Positions 8,842 through 17,904 of a stretch of 40,262 nt of DNA are shown in pieces. A program made the position numbers and the translations under genes. Each line of letters opens with the position of its first letter. Position 1 is the stretch's first letter. The notes under the pieces were generated by a model, which had not been told where the DNA came from, ran no database searches, and saw only the letters and a program-made list of their open reading frames with translations. Source of the DNA: Gammaproteobacteria bacterium (GTDB taxonomy: Bacteria; Gemmatimonadota; Gemmatimonadetes; Longimicrobiales; Gaopeijiaceae); NCBI GenBank assembly GCA_028821195.1, contig JAPPHB010000009.1, positions 1-40,262 of the forward strand, given 5' to 3'.

Positions 8842-10713
8842 TTGACCAACGAGAAGCCGCCGTGGCGGCGCATCATCTTCGCCCTCGCGGTGGGGCTCTC
8901 CCTCTTCCAGCTCTGGCAGAGCACGACCGGCACGCTCTCGGCCACGCTCGGCCGGCCCATCCACCTCGCCTGGGTCGTCGTCCTCACCTTCCTCGCCAAG
9001 CCCTCGTGGACGGGGGAGGGCCCCACGCCCCGCTGGAGCCTGTGGCTCGATGCGGCTCTGGCGCTGGTCGCCCTCTACTGCGGGTGGGTCATCGTGGGCT
9101 TCGACTACCGCGGGGTCGACCACATCCTGTACGGACTCACGTCCCACGACCTGATCGCGGGCCTGGTGTTCGTGATCCTCCTCTTCGAGGCCACGCGCCG
9201 CGCCGTGGGTTGGGTGATGGTCGCGGTGGGCCTCGTCTTTCTCCTCTACGCGGGGTTCGGGGACCTGCTGCCGGACGTGATCGCGAATCGCGGCTTCACG
9301 CTGGAGCGCATCCTCCGCTTCCAGATCTTCACGGGGTCGGGCCTGTTCGGGACGCCGCTGGGGATCGCGGCGGGGACCGTGTTCATCTTCGTCCTCTTCG
9401 GGGCGTTCCTCGAGGTGACGGGGGCGGGGCGCTTCTTCATCGACCTCGCCTTCGCCGCCGCGGGCCGCTTCCGGGGCGGGCCGGCCAAGGCGAGCGTCAT
9501 CGCCTCCGCGGCCATGGGGTCGATCTCCGGCTCGGCGATCGCGAACACGGTGACGACGGGCGCGCTCACGATCCCGATGATGAACAAGCTCGGCTACCGT
9601 CCCGAACAGGCGGGCGGGATCGAGGCGGCCGCGTCCACCGGCGGCCAGATCATGCCGCCGATCATGGGCGCCGGCGCGTTCATCATGGCGGACTTCACGA
9701 ACACGCCGTACCGGGAGATCGTCGCGCTCTCCATCGCGCCCGCGATCCTCTACTTCGGCTGCACGCTCCTCTTCGTCCACCTCATGGCCCTGAAACTGGG
9801 ACTGCGGGGGATGAAGAACCCGCCGCCGGTGCGGCGCACGCTGCGCGAGGGCGTCCACTTCCTGCTTCCGCTCGGGCTCGTCGTCGCGCTCCTCCTCCTC
9901 AACTACTCGCCGCCGCTCGTGGGGGCCGTGGGCTGCCTCGCGGTCGTCGTCACGGGGATGGCGCGGAAGCGGACGCGGGTCGGCTGGCGCACGATCCTGG
10001 AGGGGCTGCGGACAGGCGCGGTGCTGGCGCTGCCGATCTCGCTCGCGTGCGCCACGGCCGGGATCGTCGTGGGCGTGATCGGCCAGACGGGGATCGGCCT
10101 CCAGTTCACCGAATCCGTCGTGCAGGCGGCGGGCGGGCTGCTCTGGCTCGCGCTCATCTTCATCGCGATCGCGGCGCTCGTCCTCGGGATGGGACTGCCC
10201 GTGACCGCGGCCTACATCGTGATCTCGGTCATGGCCGCGCCCGCGCTGGAGGGACTGGGGCTCTCCCTCCTCGTCGCCCACATGATCATCTTCTGGCTCT
10301 CGCAGACGTCCAACGTGACGCCGCCCATCGCGCTCGCCGCCTTCGCGGGGGCGGGGGTAGCGGGTTCGGCGCCCATGCGGACGGCCACCCAGGCGGTGAA
10401 GCTCTCCCTCGGCTTCTTCATCGTGCCCGCGATGATGGCCTACTCCGCACTGATCCTGGTGGACGGCACCTCGGTGACGGACTTCGTCTTCGCGATCGTC
10501 TGCACCGTGGCGCTCATCTCGGTCGCGGCGTACGCGATCGAAGGGTTCGCGCTGGCGGCGTGCGGCGCCGCCGAACGCGCCCTGTTCGCCCTTTCCGGAG
10601 CCCTCATCCTGGTCCCGAACACGGCCGCCAGGATCGCCGGCGTGCTGCTGGGCGCCGCCGTGTTCGCCCTCCACGCCCGGAAGCGATCGACCACGGAAAC
10701 CCACCGTCCGTGA
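8842..10713 (+). CDS. Fused TRAP transporter permease (4TM/12TM)
   Basis: This membrane protein of about 623 residues joins the small (DctQ-like) and large (DctM-like) TRAP subunits in one chain, as usual for TAXI systems. The N-terminal third has about four hydrophobic segments. The remainder shows the DctM core, with GSISGSAIANTVTTGALTIP near residue 230, TGGQIMPPIMGAGAFIMADF near 266, and LGMGLPVTAAYIVISV near 450. It imports the solute bound by the adjacent receptor using an ion gradient across the inner membrane. The TTG at 8842 starts seven bases after the receptor's stop; longer upstream readings lie inside the receptor gene in another frame. Confidence 0.9.
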   Translation: MTNEKPPWRRIIFALAVGLSLFQLWQSTTGTLSATLGRPIHLAWVVVLTFLAKPSWTGEGPTPRWSLWLDAALALVALYCGWVIVGFDYRGVDHILYGLTSHDLIAGLVFVILLFEATRRAVGWVMVAVGLVFLLYAGFGDLLPDVIANRGFTLERILRFQIFTGSGLFGTPLGIAAGTVFIFVLFGAFLEVTGAGRFFIDLAFAAAGRFRGGPAKASVIASAAMGSISGSAIANTVTTGALTIPMMNKLGYRPEQAGGIEAAASTGGQIMPPIMGAGAFIMADFTNTPYREIVALSIAPAILYFGCTLLFVHLMALKLGLRGMKNPPPVRRTLREGVHFLLPLGLVVALLLLNYSPPLVGAVGCLAVVVTGMARKRTRVGWRTILEGLRTGAVLALPISLACATAGIVVGVIGQTGIGLQFTESVVQAAGGLLWLALIFIAIAALVLGMGLPVTAAYIVISVMAAPALEGLGLSLLVAHMIIFWLSQTSNVTPPIALAAFAGAGVAGSAPMRTATQAVKLSLGFFIVPAMMAYSALILVDGTSVTDFVFAIVCTVALISVAAYAIEGFALAACGAAERALFALSGALILVPNTAARIAGVLLGAAVFALHARKRSTTETHRP

Positions 10714-10736
10714 GAGCGGGTAACGTATGAGACCCG

Positions 10737-12236
10737 TTACGCCTGGCTTGCCAGCGCGTCGCGGACAGCTTGCTGGATCGCGGCGATCTCACCGTCGGTG
10801 AGTTCGGGGAACTGTCCGCGCCGGCGCTTCGGAAACCGGCCGTCGTTCTGCATGCAGAGCCGTACCAGTAGCGAAAGGCGGCGGTCGGGCATGTCCACGA
10901 TGCGGCGTACCGCGCGGGTGGCGCGGTCGAATACGGCGAGGAAGCCGAGTTCCTCGCCCAGGTCGCGATGCACGGTCTCGGCGAGGCGTTCGTGGAGGTA
11001 CTCCGCGAAGACCGTCAGGTCGGCGTACCGGTAGAGGTCAAGCGTGTCGTTCTCGACGTGGACCTCCCGTTCCGGGGTCCACCGCCATTCGATATACTCG
11101 CCCAGCGGTCGCGAGAAGGTCTCGAGTACCCGGTCGTAACCTGCACGGTCTCGGAGGATAGCGGCGGAGACCGGGAGGATGATTTCCGGCGGCCCGTACC
11201 CCCGCTTGGCAAGAATGTGGTGGATGAGGAAACGGTGAACGCGTCCGTTGCCGTCCTCGAACGGGTGAATGAAGACGAACGCGAACGCGACGATGGCTGC
11301 CGCAACGACGGGCGGCAGGGGCTCTTCGGCGACCCGCCGAGTCAGCGCCATCCAGCCCTCCATGAGACGGGGGACGTCGTCGGGACGCGGACAGATGTAG
11401 TCGACCGCCTCGCCGAAACCGGCCGTCGTCCGGCCGACGAAGTTCTGAATGCGGCGCCAGTTCCGAGCCGCGTAGCGGGGATCGACGATGGACCCCTGGA
11501 GCCGCAGCAGGTCGGCCTTGTCCAGGGGGTCGAACTCGGACGCGACTTTCAGGGCTGCGATGAAACGGGCTTCGCGGCGGGCGGTCGGCGCCTCGCCCTC
11601 GATCGCAAAGGTCGACCGCGTCTCCCGCGTGTAGAGATAGTTGAGCGCCCGGTGCAGAATCACCGGGTCATGGGCCTCGCAGAGAGCTCGCGCCTCCTCA
11701 TCGGTTCGCACATCCAGCCAGCCGGCCAGGGCCGCGGTACGCCGGACCGTTACGCACAGGTCGGCGTTGCCGAGCAGGTTGTCGATGACGCGGTGCCGCC
11801 GCGAGTTGCGCCGACCGGCGGGAATGTGGAGACGGGGGTTCAGCGCGTTGACGTAATTTCCCGAGCCCGCGTCGGGCACATCGAGGGTCCGGCCCGTGAG
11901 AGTCTCGTAGAAGAACCACGCGCGTCGGCTGAATGCGCCCGTCGGCTGATTCCGTACCCAACCCTCCAGGATCGCCGGTTCCACGGCCTTCAGCGCGGCG
12001 ACCAGAACTCCGATGTCGAAAGCCTCGTGACGCAGCATGAACCGGAGATGGGACACGACCGATCCGCTTGGTGCGTAGGCTTTGGGGTACAACTCCGCCG
12101 TGCGTGAACCATCGGCCTCGGAGCGCCGGGGACCGGGTGCAATGTAGCTTTCGACGGCGGGAGGCGGGACCGCAAGTTTCAGCTCGCGGCGCAACCAGGC
12201 CTGTCCGGCCAGCGATCGCTCTTGTTTCGTATGCAT
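10737..12236 (-). CDS. Fic family protein, probable AMP transferase
   Basis: The 499-residue protein has an intact Fic motif, HPFEDGNGRVHR, starting at residue 324 and matching HxFx(D/E)GNGRxxR. This is the catalytic signature for transferring AMP or a related group to hydroxyl side chains of target proteins. The region before it (YICPRPDDVPRLMEGWM) fits the usual Fic fold. The C-terminal 130 residues carry an Arg-rich segment and could be a DNA-binding or regulatory domain. I could not place the inhibitory helix. No antitoxin gene is adjacent, so it is more likely a self-contained regulator of a cellular protein than a FicT toxin. The ATG at 12236 is the first start after a good promoter. 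Confidence 0.88.
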   Translation of the reverse strand: MHTKQERSLAGQAWLRRELKLAVPPPAVESYIAPGPRRSEADGSRTAELYPKAYAPSGSVVSHLRFMLRHEAFDIGVLVAALKAVEPAILEGWVRNQPTGAFSRRAWFFYETLTGRTLDVPDAGSGNYVNALNPRLHIPAGRRNSRRHRVIDNLLGNADLCVTVRRTAALAGWLDVRTDEEARALCEAHDPVILHRALNYLYTRETRSTFAIEGEAPTARREARFIAALKVASEFDPLDKADLLRLQGSIVDPRYAARNWRRIQNFVGRTTAGFGEAVDYICPRPDDVPRLMEGWMALTRRVAEEPLPPVVAAAIVAFAFVFIHPFEDGNGRVHRFLIHHILAKRGYGPPEIILPVSAAILRDRAGYDRVLETFSRPLGEYIEWRWTPEREVHVENDTLDLYRYADLTVFAEYLHERLAETVHRDLGEELGFLAVFDRATRAVRRIVDMPDRRLSLLVRLCMQNDGRFPKRRRGQFPELTDGEIAAIQQAVRDALASQA

Positions 12237-12276
12237 GGCGCGATTCTATCGAAATTCTCTTACAAGGATACAAAAA

Positions 12277-12304
12277 CGTATAGAAATTGCACAATGCATG
12301 TCAA
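12277..12304 (-). promoter_or_regulatory. Sigma70-like promoter for the Fic gene
   Basis: On the minus strand a consensus TTGACA (12304-12299) is followed, after 16 bases, by TATACG (12282-12277). This lies in a conspicuously AT-rich 100-bp gap between typA and fic. It predicts a leader of about 30-35 nt before the ATG at 12236, so fic is probably transcribed independently of typA. Confidence 0.55.
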
Positions 12305-12336
12305 AACGTTTACGCATCCCTCCTCGCGCGGGGGCG

Positions 12337-14202
12337 TCAGTCTCCGCGCGCCTCGGCGGCGGCGCGGCGCATCGCCTTTTTGCGTTCGATGGGGTCGAGG
12401 CTGCGCTTGCGGAGACGGATCGCGTCGGGGGTGACCTCGATCAGTTCGTCGTCGTTGATGAACTCGAGGGCGAGTTCGAGCGTCAGTTCGCGCGGCGACT
12501 CCAGGCGCACGTTCTCGTCCGCGGCGGCGGCTCGCATGTTCGTGAGCTTCTTGCCCTTCGACACGTTGACCTCGAGGTCGCCGGCGCGGACGTGTTCGCC
12601 CACGATCATCCCGCTGTAGACCTCGACGCCCGGGCCGATCAGCATCTCGGCCCGCTCCTGCAGGTTGAAGAGCGCGAAGGAGACCGACGTCCCGGGGCGG
12701 TCCGCGACGAGCACCCCGCGGCGGCGGTGTTCCAGGCGTCCGGCCCGGGGGCCGTACTCGAGGAAGCGGTGGTGCAACTGGCCCTCGCCGCGCGTGTCCG
12801 TGAGGAACTCGGAGCGGTATCCGAACAGGCCGCGCGAGGGGAGCTTGAAGTCGAGGCGTACCGGGCCTTGGTCCGTCGGCCGCATCGAGAGGAGTTCGGC
12901 CCGCCGGCTTCCCATCTTCTCCATCACCACGCCGACCATCCCGGCCGGGACCTCGATCACGGCCTCCTCGTAGGGCTCGAGGACCTCCCCGTCGGGTCCC
13001 TCGCGCAGTATCACGCGGGGGCGCGAGACGGAGAATTCGTATCCCTCCCGCCGCATCGTCTCCATGAGGATGGTGAGGTGGAGTTCTCCGCGCCCCGAGA
13101 CGGAGAAGGTGTCGGGCGACTCCGTGGGCTCGACGCGAAGGGCGACATTCCTCTCCAGTTCCCGGAAGAGGCGCTGGCGCAGTTGCCGGGTCGTGACGTA
13201 CTTGCCCGCCCGCCCGGCGAACGGGGCGTCGTTGACCCGGAAATCCACCGCGAGCGTGGGCCGCTCGACGGCGATCCCCCGGAGGCGCTCCCTGTGGCCG
13301 GGGTCCGTGACGGTCTGGCCGATCTCCACGCCTTCGAGTCCCGCCAGAGCCACGATGTCGCCGGCACTCGCGCGCGGCGTTTCCACCCGCTTCAGCCCGT
13401 CGAAGCCGTAGATCTTGAGCACCCGGGCCGGGAGCGCCTCGTCCGCGGGGACGGCGCCGGGCTCCCCGAGCGGAAGGAGCACGACCCCGTCCCCCTCGGC
13501 CACCGCGCCCCGCTCGATGCGGCCGATCGCGATCCGCCCCACGTAGCTGGAGTGGTCCAGCGTCGAGGCCAGCATCTGGAACGGTCCCTCGGGGTCGCCG
13601 GCGGGGGAGGGGACCGCCGCCACGATCGTCTCGAACAGCGGCTTCAGGTCTCCGCCGCGCGCCTCGCTGTCCGGCGATGCCCAGCCGTCGCGCGCGCTCG
13701 CGTAGAGGAAGGGGGCGTCGAGCTGGGACTCGGTGGCGTCCAACTCCAGGAACAGTTCCAGCACATCGTCGTGTACTTCGGTGGCGCGCTGGTCGGGCCG
13801 GTCCACCTTGTTGATCACGACGACGGGCGCGAGCCCCAGGGCGAGGGCCTTCCGCGTGACGAAGCGCGTCTGCGGCATGGGCCCCTCGGCCGCGTCCACG
13901 AGGAGGAGCACGCCGTCCACCATCCGGAGGATGCGCTCGACCTCGCCGCCGAAGTCCGCGTGGCCCGGCGTGTCCACGATGTTGATCCTCGTCTCGCCCC
14001 AGCGCACGGCCGTGTTCTTCGACAGGATCGTGATGCCGCGCTCGCGCTCCAGCGGGTTGGAGTCCATGACGCGTTCCTCGACCCGCTCGTGCGACTGGAA
14101 GGCGCCCGCCTGCCGAAGCATGTGGTCGACGAGCGTCGTCTTCCCGTGATCGACGTGGGCGATGATCGCAATGTTCCTGATCTTCCCGGGCGGGGACGCC
14201 AA
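12337..14202 (-). CDS. typA: Ribosome-associated GTPase TypA/BipA
   Basis: The 621-residue product matches TypA/BipA over its whole length. G1 is AHVDHGKTT near residue 15, the switch segment is RERGITI near 53, G3 is DTPGHADFGGEV near 76 and G4 is NKVD near 130. They are followed by the EF-G-like domains and the C-terminal domain characteristic of this family (MTMR-type EFGRGELH equivalent VSGRGELHLTILMETMRREG). The GTPase binds the ribosome and supports 50S assembly and growth under stress. The start is a TTG, four codons upstream of the point where most homologues begin. It is the best indicator that the 5-21 kb stretch is core chromosome. Confidence 0.96.
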   Translation of the reverse strand: MASPPGKIRNIAIIAHVDHGKTTLVDHMLRQAGAFQSHERVEERVMDSNPLERERGITILSKNTAVRWGETRINIVDTPGHADFGGEVERILRMVDGVLLLVDAAEGPMPQTRFVTRKALALGLAPVVVINKVDRPDQRATEVHDDVLELFLELDATESQLDAPFLYASARDGWASPDSEARGGDLKPLFETIVAAVPSPAGDPEGPFQMLASTLDHSSYVGRIAIGRIERGAVAEGDGVVLLPLGEPGAVPADEALPARVLKIYGFDGLKRVETPRASAGDIVALAGLEGVEIGQTVTDPGHRERLRGIAVERPTLAVDFRVNDAPFAGRAGKYVTTRQLRQRLFRELERNVALRVEPTESPDTFSVSGRGELHLTILMETMRREGYEFSVSRPRVILREGPDGEVLEPYEEAVIEVPAGMVGVVMEKMGSRRAELLSMRPTDQGPVRLDFKLPSRGLFGYRSEFLTDTRGEGQLHHRFLEYGPRAGRLEHRRRGVLVADRPGTSVSFALFNLQERAEMLIGPGVEVYSGMIVGEHVRAGDLEVNVSKGKKLTNMRAAAADENVRLESPRELTLELALEFINDDELIEVTPDAIRLRKRSLDPIERKKAMRRAAAEARGD

Positions 14203-14393
14203 GCAGGCCTCGACTTCCGCGTACTCGCGGTTGGGGGAAACGGCGGGGAAACGGGGATATTCTACCGTCGCCGGCGCCCAACGACAAAAGCTCTGCGCGG
14301 CAGCGAAGGCGTGTGCATGGGGGCGAGGGCGACACTAGGTTGCCGCGGCGATTCTGGCAGGGCCGGAGGTGCGAGCTGAGAACGAAAAAGTGG

Positions 14394-14933
14394 ATGGCGG
14401 TGGCCGGACTGTCGGTCGTCTTCGTCTGGGTCTCGATCTGGTTCCGCTTCCGGGAGTCCGGGCCGCCGCCGCCCCCCGAACCTGCCGATCTCCGCCTGTG
14501 GGATTTCCTGGGTTGCCGGCACCTCCAGTTCGATATCTGGCTCGCGGACGAGGGCGGCGAGCCTCCCGAGGCCGATCCGCCTGTCGTACGGTCACTCATG
14601 CTGTTCGCCGACTCCGTCGACGCGTACGGGAGGGAGATGACCGCCTACAAGGCCGTCCCTCTCGCGGGTGACGGAGACCTCTCCGGCATGGAGACGCGCT
14701 GGTTCACGCGGGCCGACACGCTCTGGGTCGTGTGGTCGAGTCCCGAGGTGCGGGGCGCCGTGGCGCTGCGCCGCAGCCGCGGGGACATGGTCGGACGGGC
14801 GGTGGCGCGGCTACGGGGGCAGGCGGCCGCCGCATCTGCTGCGGGTGACGCCTCGATTCAGGCCCGGGCGACGTCCTGGGCGGTGAACTGCCATTCCCTG
14901 CGTCCCAACCGGATCGGCCCCGTCGACCGCTAG
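14394..14933 (+). CDS. Signal-anchored hypothetical protein
   Basis: The product has about 179 residues. It opens with a hydrophobic segment (AVAGLSVVFVWVSIWF) followed by a Pro-rich linker, which fits a signal anchor with the body outside the cytoplasm. The body (LRLWDFLGCRHLQFDIWLAD, then WFTRADTLWVVWSSPEVRG) is unfamiliar. A GGAGG ribosome site at 14364-14368 is better spaced for a CTG at 14376, which would add the positively charged residues RTKKW in front of the hydrophobic segment; the ATG at 14394 is the first conventional start. The gene is divergent from typA and convergent with the GroES-like gene. Function unknown. Confidence 0.55.
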   Translation: MAVAGLSVVFVWVSIWFRFRESGPPPPPEPADLRLWDFLGCRHLQFDIWLADEGGEPPEADPPVVRSLMLFADSVDAYGREMTAYKAVPLAGDGDLSGMETRWFTRADTLWVVWSSPEVRGAVALRRSRGDMVGRAVARLRGQAAAASAAGDASIQARATSWAVNCHSLRPNRIGPVDR

Positions 14934-14958
14934 CCCGTCGCGCGGCTAGAGGAAGCGG

Positions 14959-15351
14959 CTAGAGGAAGGAGGGATCGAAGCCGTTGGAGGCTTCCTCGTC
15001 CTCCTCGCGGACGAGGGTGAGGATCGCGCCCTGCGGCGCGACGAGGTACTGGGTGCCCTCGAAGGTGATCTCCACCGCGGCCTTCCGGAAGAAGAGGGCG
15101 TAGTCCCCCGGTCGCGCCTGCATCGGGAGATAGCGGGCTTCGGTGGCGCCGATCTTCCAGGGCTCGTCCCCGAGTTCGGCGGGCGGACCGACCGGTGTCC
15201 CGGGGCCGACGGCCACCACCGTCCCCGCCTGCACGGCCTGCTTGTCGATCGCCGTGGGGGGGAGGTAGAGGCCGACGTTCGTGCGATCCTCGCCCTCGAG
15301 CGGCTCGATGAGCACGCGGTCGCCGACGACGATGAGTTTCTTCTCGCTCAT
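14959..15351 (-). CDS. GroES-like co-chaperonin (Cpn10 family)
   Basis: The 130-residue protein carries the GroES fold signature: GDRVLIEPLEGEDRTNVGLY near residue 10, a mobile-loop-like segment PPTAIDKQAVQAGTVVAVGPG, a GDYALFF strand and a C-terminal YLVAPQGAILTLV. It is longer than a typical 95-100-residue GroES because of an inserted loop (about residues 52-80) and an acidic tail. No groEL is adjacent, so this is probably a second, specialised Cpn10-like protein and not the housekeeping groES. It could cap a chaperonin encoded elsewhere; that is inference. The start ATG at 15351 is the only plausible one. Confidence 0.8.
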   Translation of the reverse strand: MSEKKLIVVGDRVLIEPLEGEDRTNVGLYLPPTAIDKQAVQAGTVVAVGPGTPVGPPAELGDEPWKIGATEARYLPMQARPGDYALFFRKAAVEITFEGTQYLVAPQGAILTLVREEDEEASNGFDPSFL

Positions 15352-15408
15352 GCGGCACGATAGGGAACGGGGGCGGTGCCGGACAGGTTGATCAGCCGGT
15401 CCGGCCTT

Positions 15409-16533
15409 TCAACCGGTTCCGGCACCCTTCGCCGGGTCGTCGTCGATCCGCGAACGTTCGCTGGCGATGAAGCCGTCCACGCTCTCGGGTACGAGGAGGT
15501 TGTCGGCGATGCGGGCAATCTCCTCCGCCTCCCGCCACCGCGCTTCCAGTTCCTTCAGTTCCCCCTCCAGGGCTTCGCGCTCCGCCTGCTCGTGCGTCGC
15601 CATCTCGATCGCCAGCCGCATGTCCACCTTCAGCCCCGCGAGGGTTCCGGGAAGCGGCTTCATGAGATTCTCGACCTTCTTCGGGGGGAGATCCGCCTTT
15701 CCCGAGCCCGAGAAGTCGCTCATGGCGCGGCGAGCCGCCCCCGGCAGGAAAGCCTCCGGATGTCCGGCCTCTTCGATCCGTTCGACTGCGTCGCGGATCG
15801 CCTTCCGTGCGCCACCACGCCGGTTGGCGTGGGCCATGAGCTGGCCCGCGAGGCCGATCGCCTCACTCCCGTGCACGATCATCGTATGTCGCCGGTTCTT
15901 GCGCTTGCGGGTCTTCCCCCACTTGTCCCAACCCGGGATGTGATCGACGCGGAGGTCCCACCCCGATGTGTCGGGGCTGGGTACCAGGCGAGACGTGTAG
16001 AGGTGCTTCCGTTGTATTCGGATGGGATCGCCGTGCTCGTCCCTGAGACGGAGAAGGACGCGATCGCGATACCAGGCTTGAGCCGCCTGGAAGAGCCCCG
16101 GGAAGATGCCGCCCATCGCGAACCCGGCGATCGTGCCGCCTACTACGACCGCGCCCGCCGCCGTTCCGACGGCCCCGGTGACGAGCACGGCCCGGCGGCG
16201 GCGCCGGCCGAACTGGTCGCCGTAGCGCCAGGCGGCGAACTCCTGGCGGACGGGGTCGCCGACGCGGACGAGTTCGAGGCCCTCCTTGAGCTTCGCGAGA
16301 CCGATGTTGTCGGAGGCGACCCGCATTCGGGTGCTCTCGAAGGCGCGCTCGCAGGCTTCGATCGCCTCCCAGCGCGTCTCCAGCGGCGACAGGTTCCAGC
16401 GCTCGCAGCGCCGGCACACGACCCAGAGCCGTCCCTTCGCCCCGTCGAACGCCAGGCGCCGGCCGACCGGGAACTCCTCGATGGCCTCGTTCCGGGCAAG
16501 GTCGCCGTGGCAGAAGATGCACGTCGTATACAT
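15409..16533 (-). CDS. CxxC membrane protein, paralogue 2 of tandem pair
   Basis: This 374-residue protein of unknown function begins with two CxxC pairs, CIFC at residues 5-8 and CRRC near 40, likely one zinc-ribbon knuckle. A long charged helix region follows, then a hydrophobic stretch (AVLVTGAVGTAAGAVVVGG) and a coiled-coil-like C-terminal part rich in Glu/Arg (EALEGELKELEARWREAEEI). Its ATG directly abuts the stop of the upstream paralogue, so the two are surely co-transcribed. The first 115 residues differ from the paralogue at only about five positions, while the middle is much more divergent. The zinc knuckle probably faces the cytosol; no enzyme motif is visible. Confidence 0.7.
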   Translation of the reverse strand: MYTTCIFCHGDLARNEAIEEFPVGRRLAFDGAKGRLWVVCRRCERWNLSPLETRWEAIEACERAFESTRMRVASDNIGLAKLKEGLELVRVGDPVRQEFAAWRYGDQFGRRRRRAVLVTGAVGTAAGAVVVGGTIAGFAMGGIFPGLFQAAQAWYRDRVLLRLRDEHGDPIRIQRKHLYTSRLVPSPDTSGWDLRVDHIPGWDKWGKTRKRKNRRHTMIVHGSEAIGLAGQLMAHANRRGGARKAIRDAVERIEEAGHPEAFLPGAARRAMSDFSGSGKADLPPKKVENLMKPLPGTLAGLKVDMRLAIEMATHEQAEREALEGELKELEARWREAEEIARIADNLLVPESVDGFIASERSRIDDDPAKGAGTG

Positions 16534-17685
16534 TCAGACGTTCTTCATCGCGTTTGCGGGTTCCACGTCGGGAGGCGCGGGGTCGCCGCCGGGACGCGCG
16601 CGCTCTTCCTCGATGAAGTCGTCGACGCTGTCCGGCACGAAGAGGTTGTCGGCGATGCGGGCGATCTCCTCCGCCTCCCGCCACCGCGCCTCCAGTTCCT
16701 TCAGTTCCCCTTCGAGCGCCTGGCGTTCGGCCTCCTCGTGCGTCGCCATCTCGATCGCCAGCCGCAGACCCGGGTTCAGGCCGGCGAGGGAACCCGGCAG
16801 GGGCTTCCGGAGCTTTTCCAACTCCCTGGCGGCGAAGTCCTCCCGGCGGCGGTCGCCGCGAGAGGGAGAGCCGCGCGTAACGAAGCCGGAACGGCGGATG
16901 GCACGCTGTGCAAGTTCCGCGGCTTCCGGGAGAAACGCCTCCGGATGGCCGGCGCGCTCGATGCGGCGCACGGCCCCGCGAATCTCGTCCTTCTTGCCCC
17001 CCCGTCGGTTGGCCTGCGCCATCAACTGTCCGGCGAGCCCGAGTGCCTCGCGTCCGTGGACGACCATCGTCTTCCGCCTGCCCCCTCCGGCCTGGGTGGG
17101 AAGGTGGTCGACGCATAACCCCCAGCCCCGCGCCCCTTCATCCGGCACGAGACAGGAGGTGTAGAGATGTTTCCGCAGGATCTCAACCGGCGCGCCGCGC
17201 GGATCCCGGGTGCGCAGGATCACGCGATTGCGATACCACCTCTGCGACACCCTGGTCCCGATCCAGAGTCCACCCAACGAGACGAAGCCGCCCGCCCAGA
17301 GGGCCCCGACGGCGGCTGCTCCGGCCCCGGTGATGAGCATGGCCCGCTTGCGGCGCCGGCCGAACTGGTCGCCGTAGCGCCACGCGGCGAACTCCTGCCG
17401 GACCGGATCGCCGACGCGGACGAGTTCGAGGCCCTCCTTCAGCTTCGCGAGGCCGATGTTGTCGGAGGCGACCCGCATGCGCGTGCCCTCGAAGGCGCGT
17501 TCGCAGGCTTCGATCGCCTCCCAGCGCGTCTCCAGCGGCGAGAGGTTCCAGCGCTCGCAGCGCCGGCACACGACCCACAGCCGTCCTCTGGCTCCGTCGA
17601 AGGCCAGACGGCGCCCGACGGGGAACTCCTCGATGGCTTCGTTCCGCTTGAGGTCGGCGTGGCAGAAGATACAGGTCGTATACAT
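16534..17685 (-). CDS. CxxC membrane protein, paralogue 1 of tandem pair
   Basis: The product has 383 residues counted from the ATG at 17685, which matches the paralogue's MYTTCIFC start; a longer in-frame reading to 17739 adds residues with no counterpart. CxxC pairs lie at residues 5-8 and about 40-43, a double hydrophobic segment around 118-150 (AMLITGAGAAAVGALWAGGF) follows, and a C-terminal helix repeats the paralogue's sequence almost exactly. The DNA of the first 330 bp is roughly nine-tenths identical between the pair, which indicates recent duplication or gene conversion. The gene is divergent from padR across a perfect dyad and may be under PadR control. Function unknown. Confidence 0.7.
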   Translation of the reverse strand: MYTTCIFCHADLKRNEAIEEFPVGRRLAFDGARGRLWVVCRRCERWNLSPLETRWEAIEACERAFEGTRMRVASDNIGLAKLKEGLELVRVGDPVRQEFAAWRYGDQFGRRRKRAMLITGAGAAAVGALWAGGFVSLGGLWIGTRVSQRWYRNRVILRTRDPRGAPVEILRKHLYTSCLVPDEGARGWGLCVDHLPTQAGGGRRKTMVVHGREALGLAGQLMAQANRRGGKKDEIRGAVRRIERAGHPEAFLPEAAELAQRAIRRSGFVTRGSPSRGDRRREDFAARELEKLRKPLPGSLAGLNPGLRLAIEMATHEEAERQALEGELKELEARWREAEEIARIADNLFVPDSVDDFIEEERARPGGDPAPPDVEPANAMKNV

Positions 17686-17813
17686 GCGCCCCCAATGTTG
17701 TGGACCGGCTCGGTCGGGGATACCCGCGACCGCCGCCACTTCATCGCTTCCCGTGACACCCGCCGCCGCGCGTGGCGCGCCGCGTCAGGAATCTCTTCCG
17801 TATGCAGATTTGC

Positions 17814-17836
17814 GATATAAAGATGATCTTTATATC
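17814..17836. promoter_or_regulatory. Perfect dyad, probable PadR operator
   Basis: GATATAAAGA (17814-17823) and its exact complement TCTTTATATC (17827-17836) flank the three bases TGA. The AT-rich dyad lies between the divergent CxxC genes and padR, about 70 bp before the padR start. PadR proteins bind such operators as dimers, so this site probably allows autoregulation and may also control the divergent pair. There is no following U-run in either direction, which argues against a terminator. Confidence 0.65.
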
Positions 17837-17904
17837 ATGCTTCAGAGGCTCCCGGGTGAGCCGGGCGCCGAGGTGAACGCGGACGGGTCGAAACGAGGTG
17901 CCGC

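Noticed and set aside
8731..10704. A 657-residue minus-strand frame opposite the TRAP permease
   Set aside because: Composition is Arg/Asp/Glu/Gly-rich as expected for antisense of hydrophobic codons; the plus-strand permease is unmistakable.
10720..10740. GTAACG/CGTTAC hairpin between the TRAP permease and fic as a shared terminator
   Set aside because: The stem is only six bases, has no U-run and overlaps the fic stop codon.
12260..14599. Long frames overlapping typA on both strands
   Set aside because: TypA motifs are complete in one frame; the others are Arg/Pro-rich shadows.
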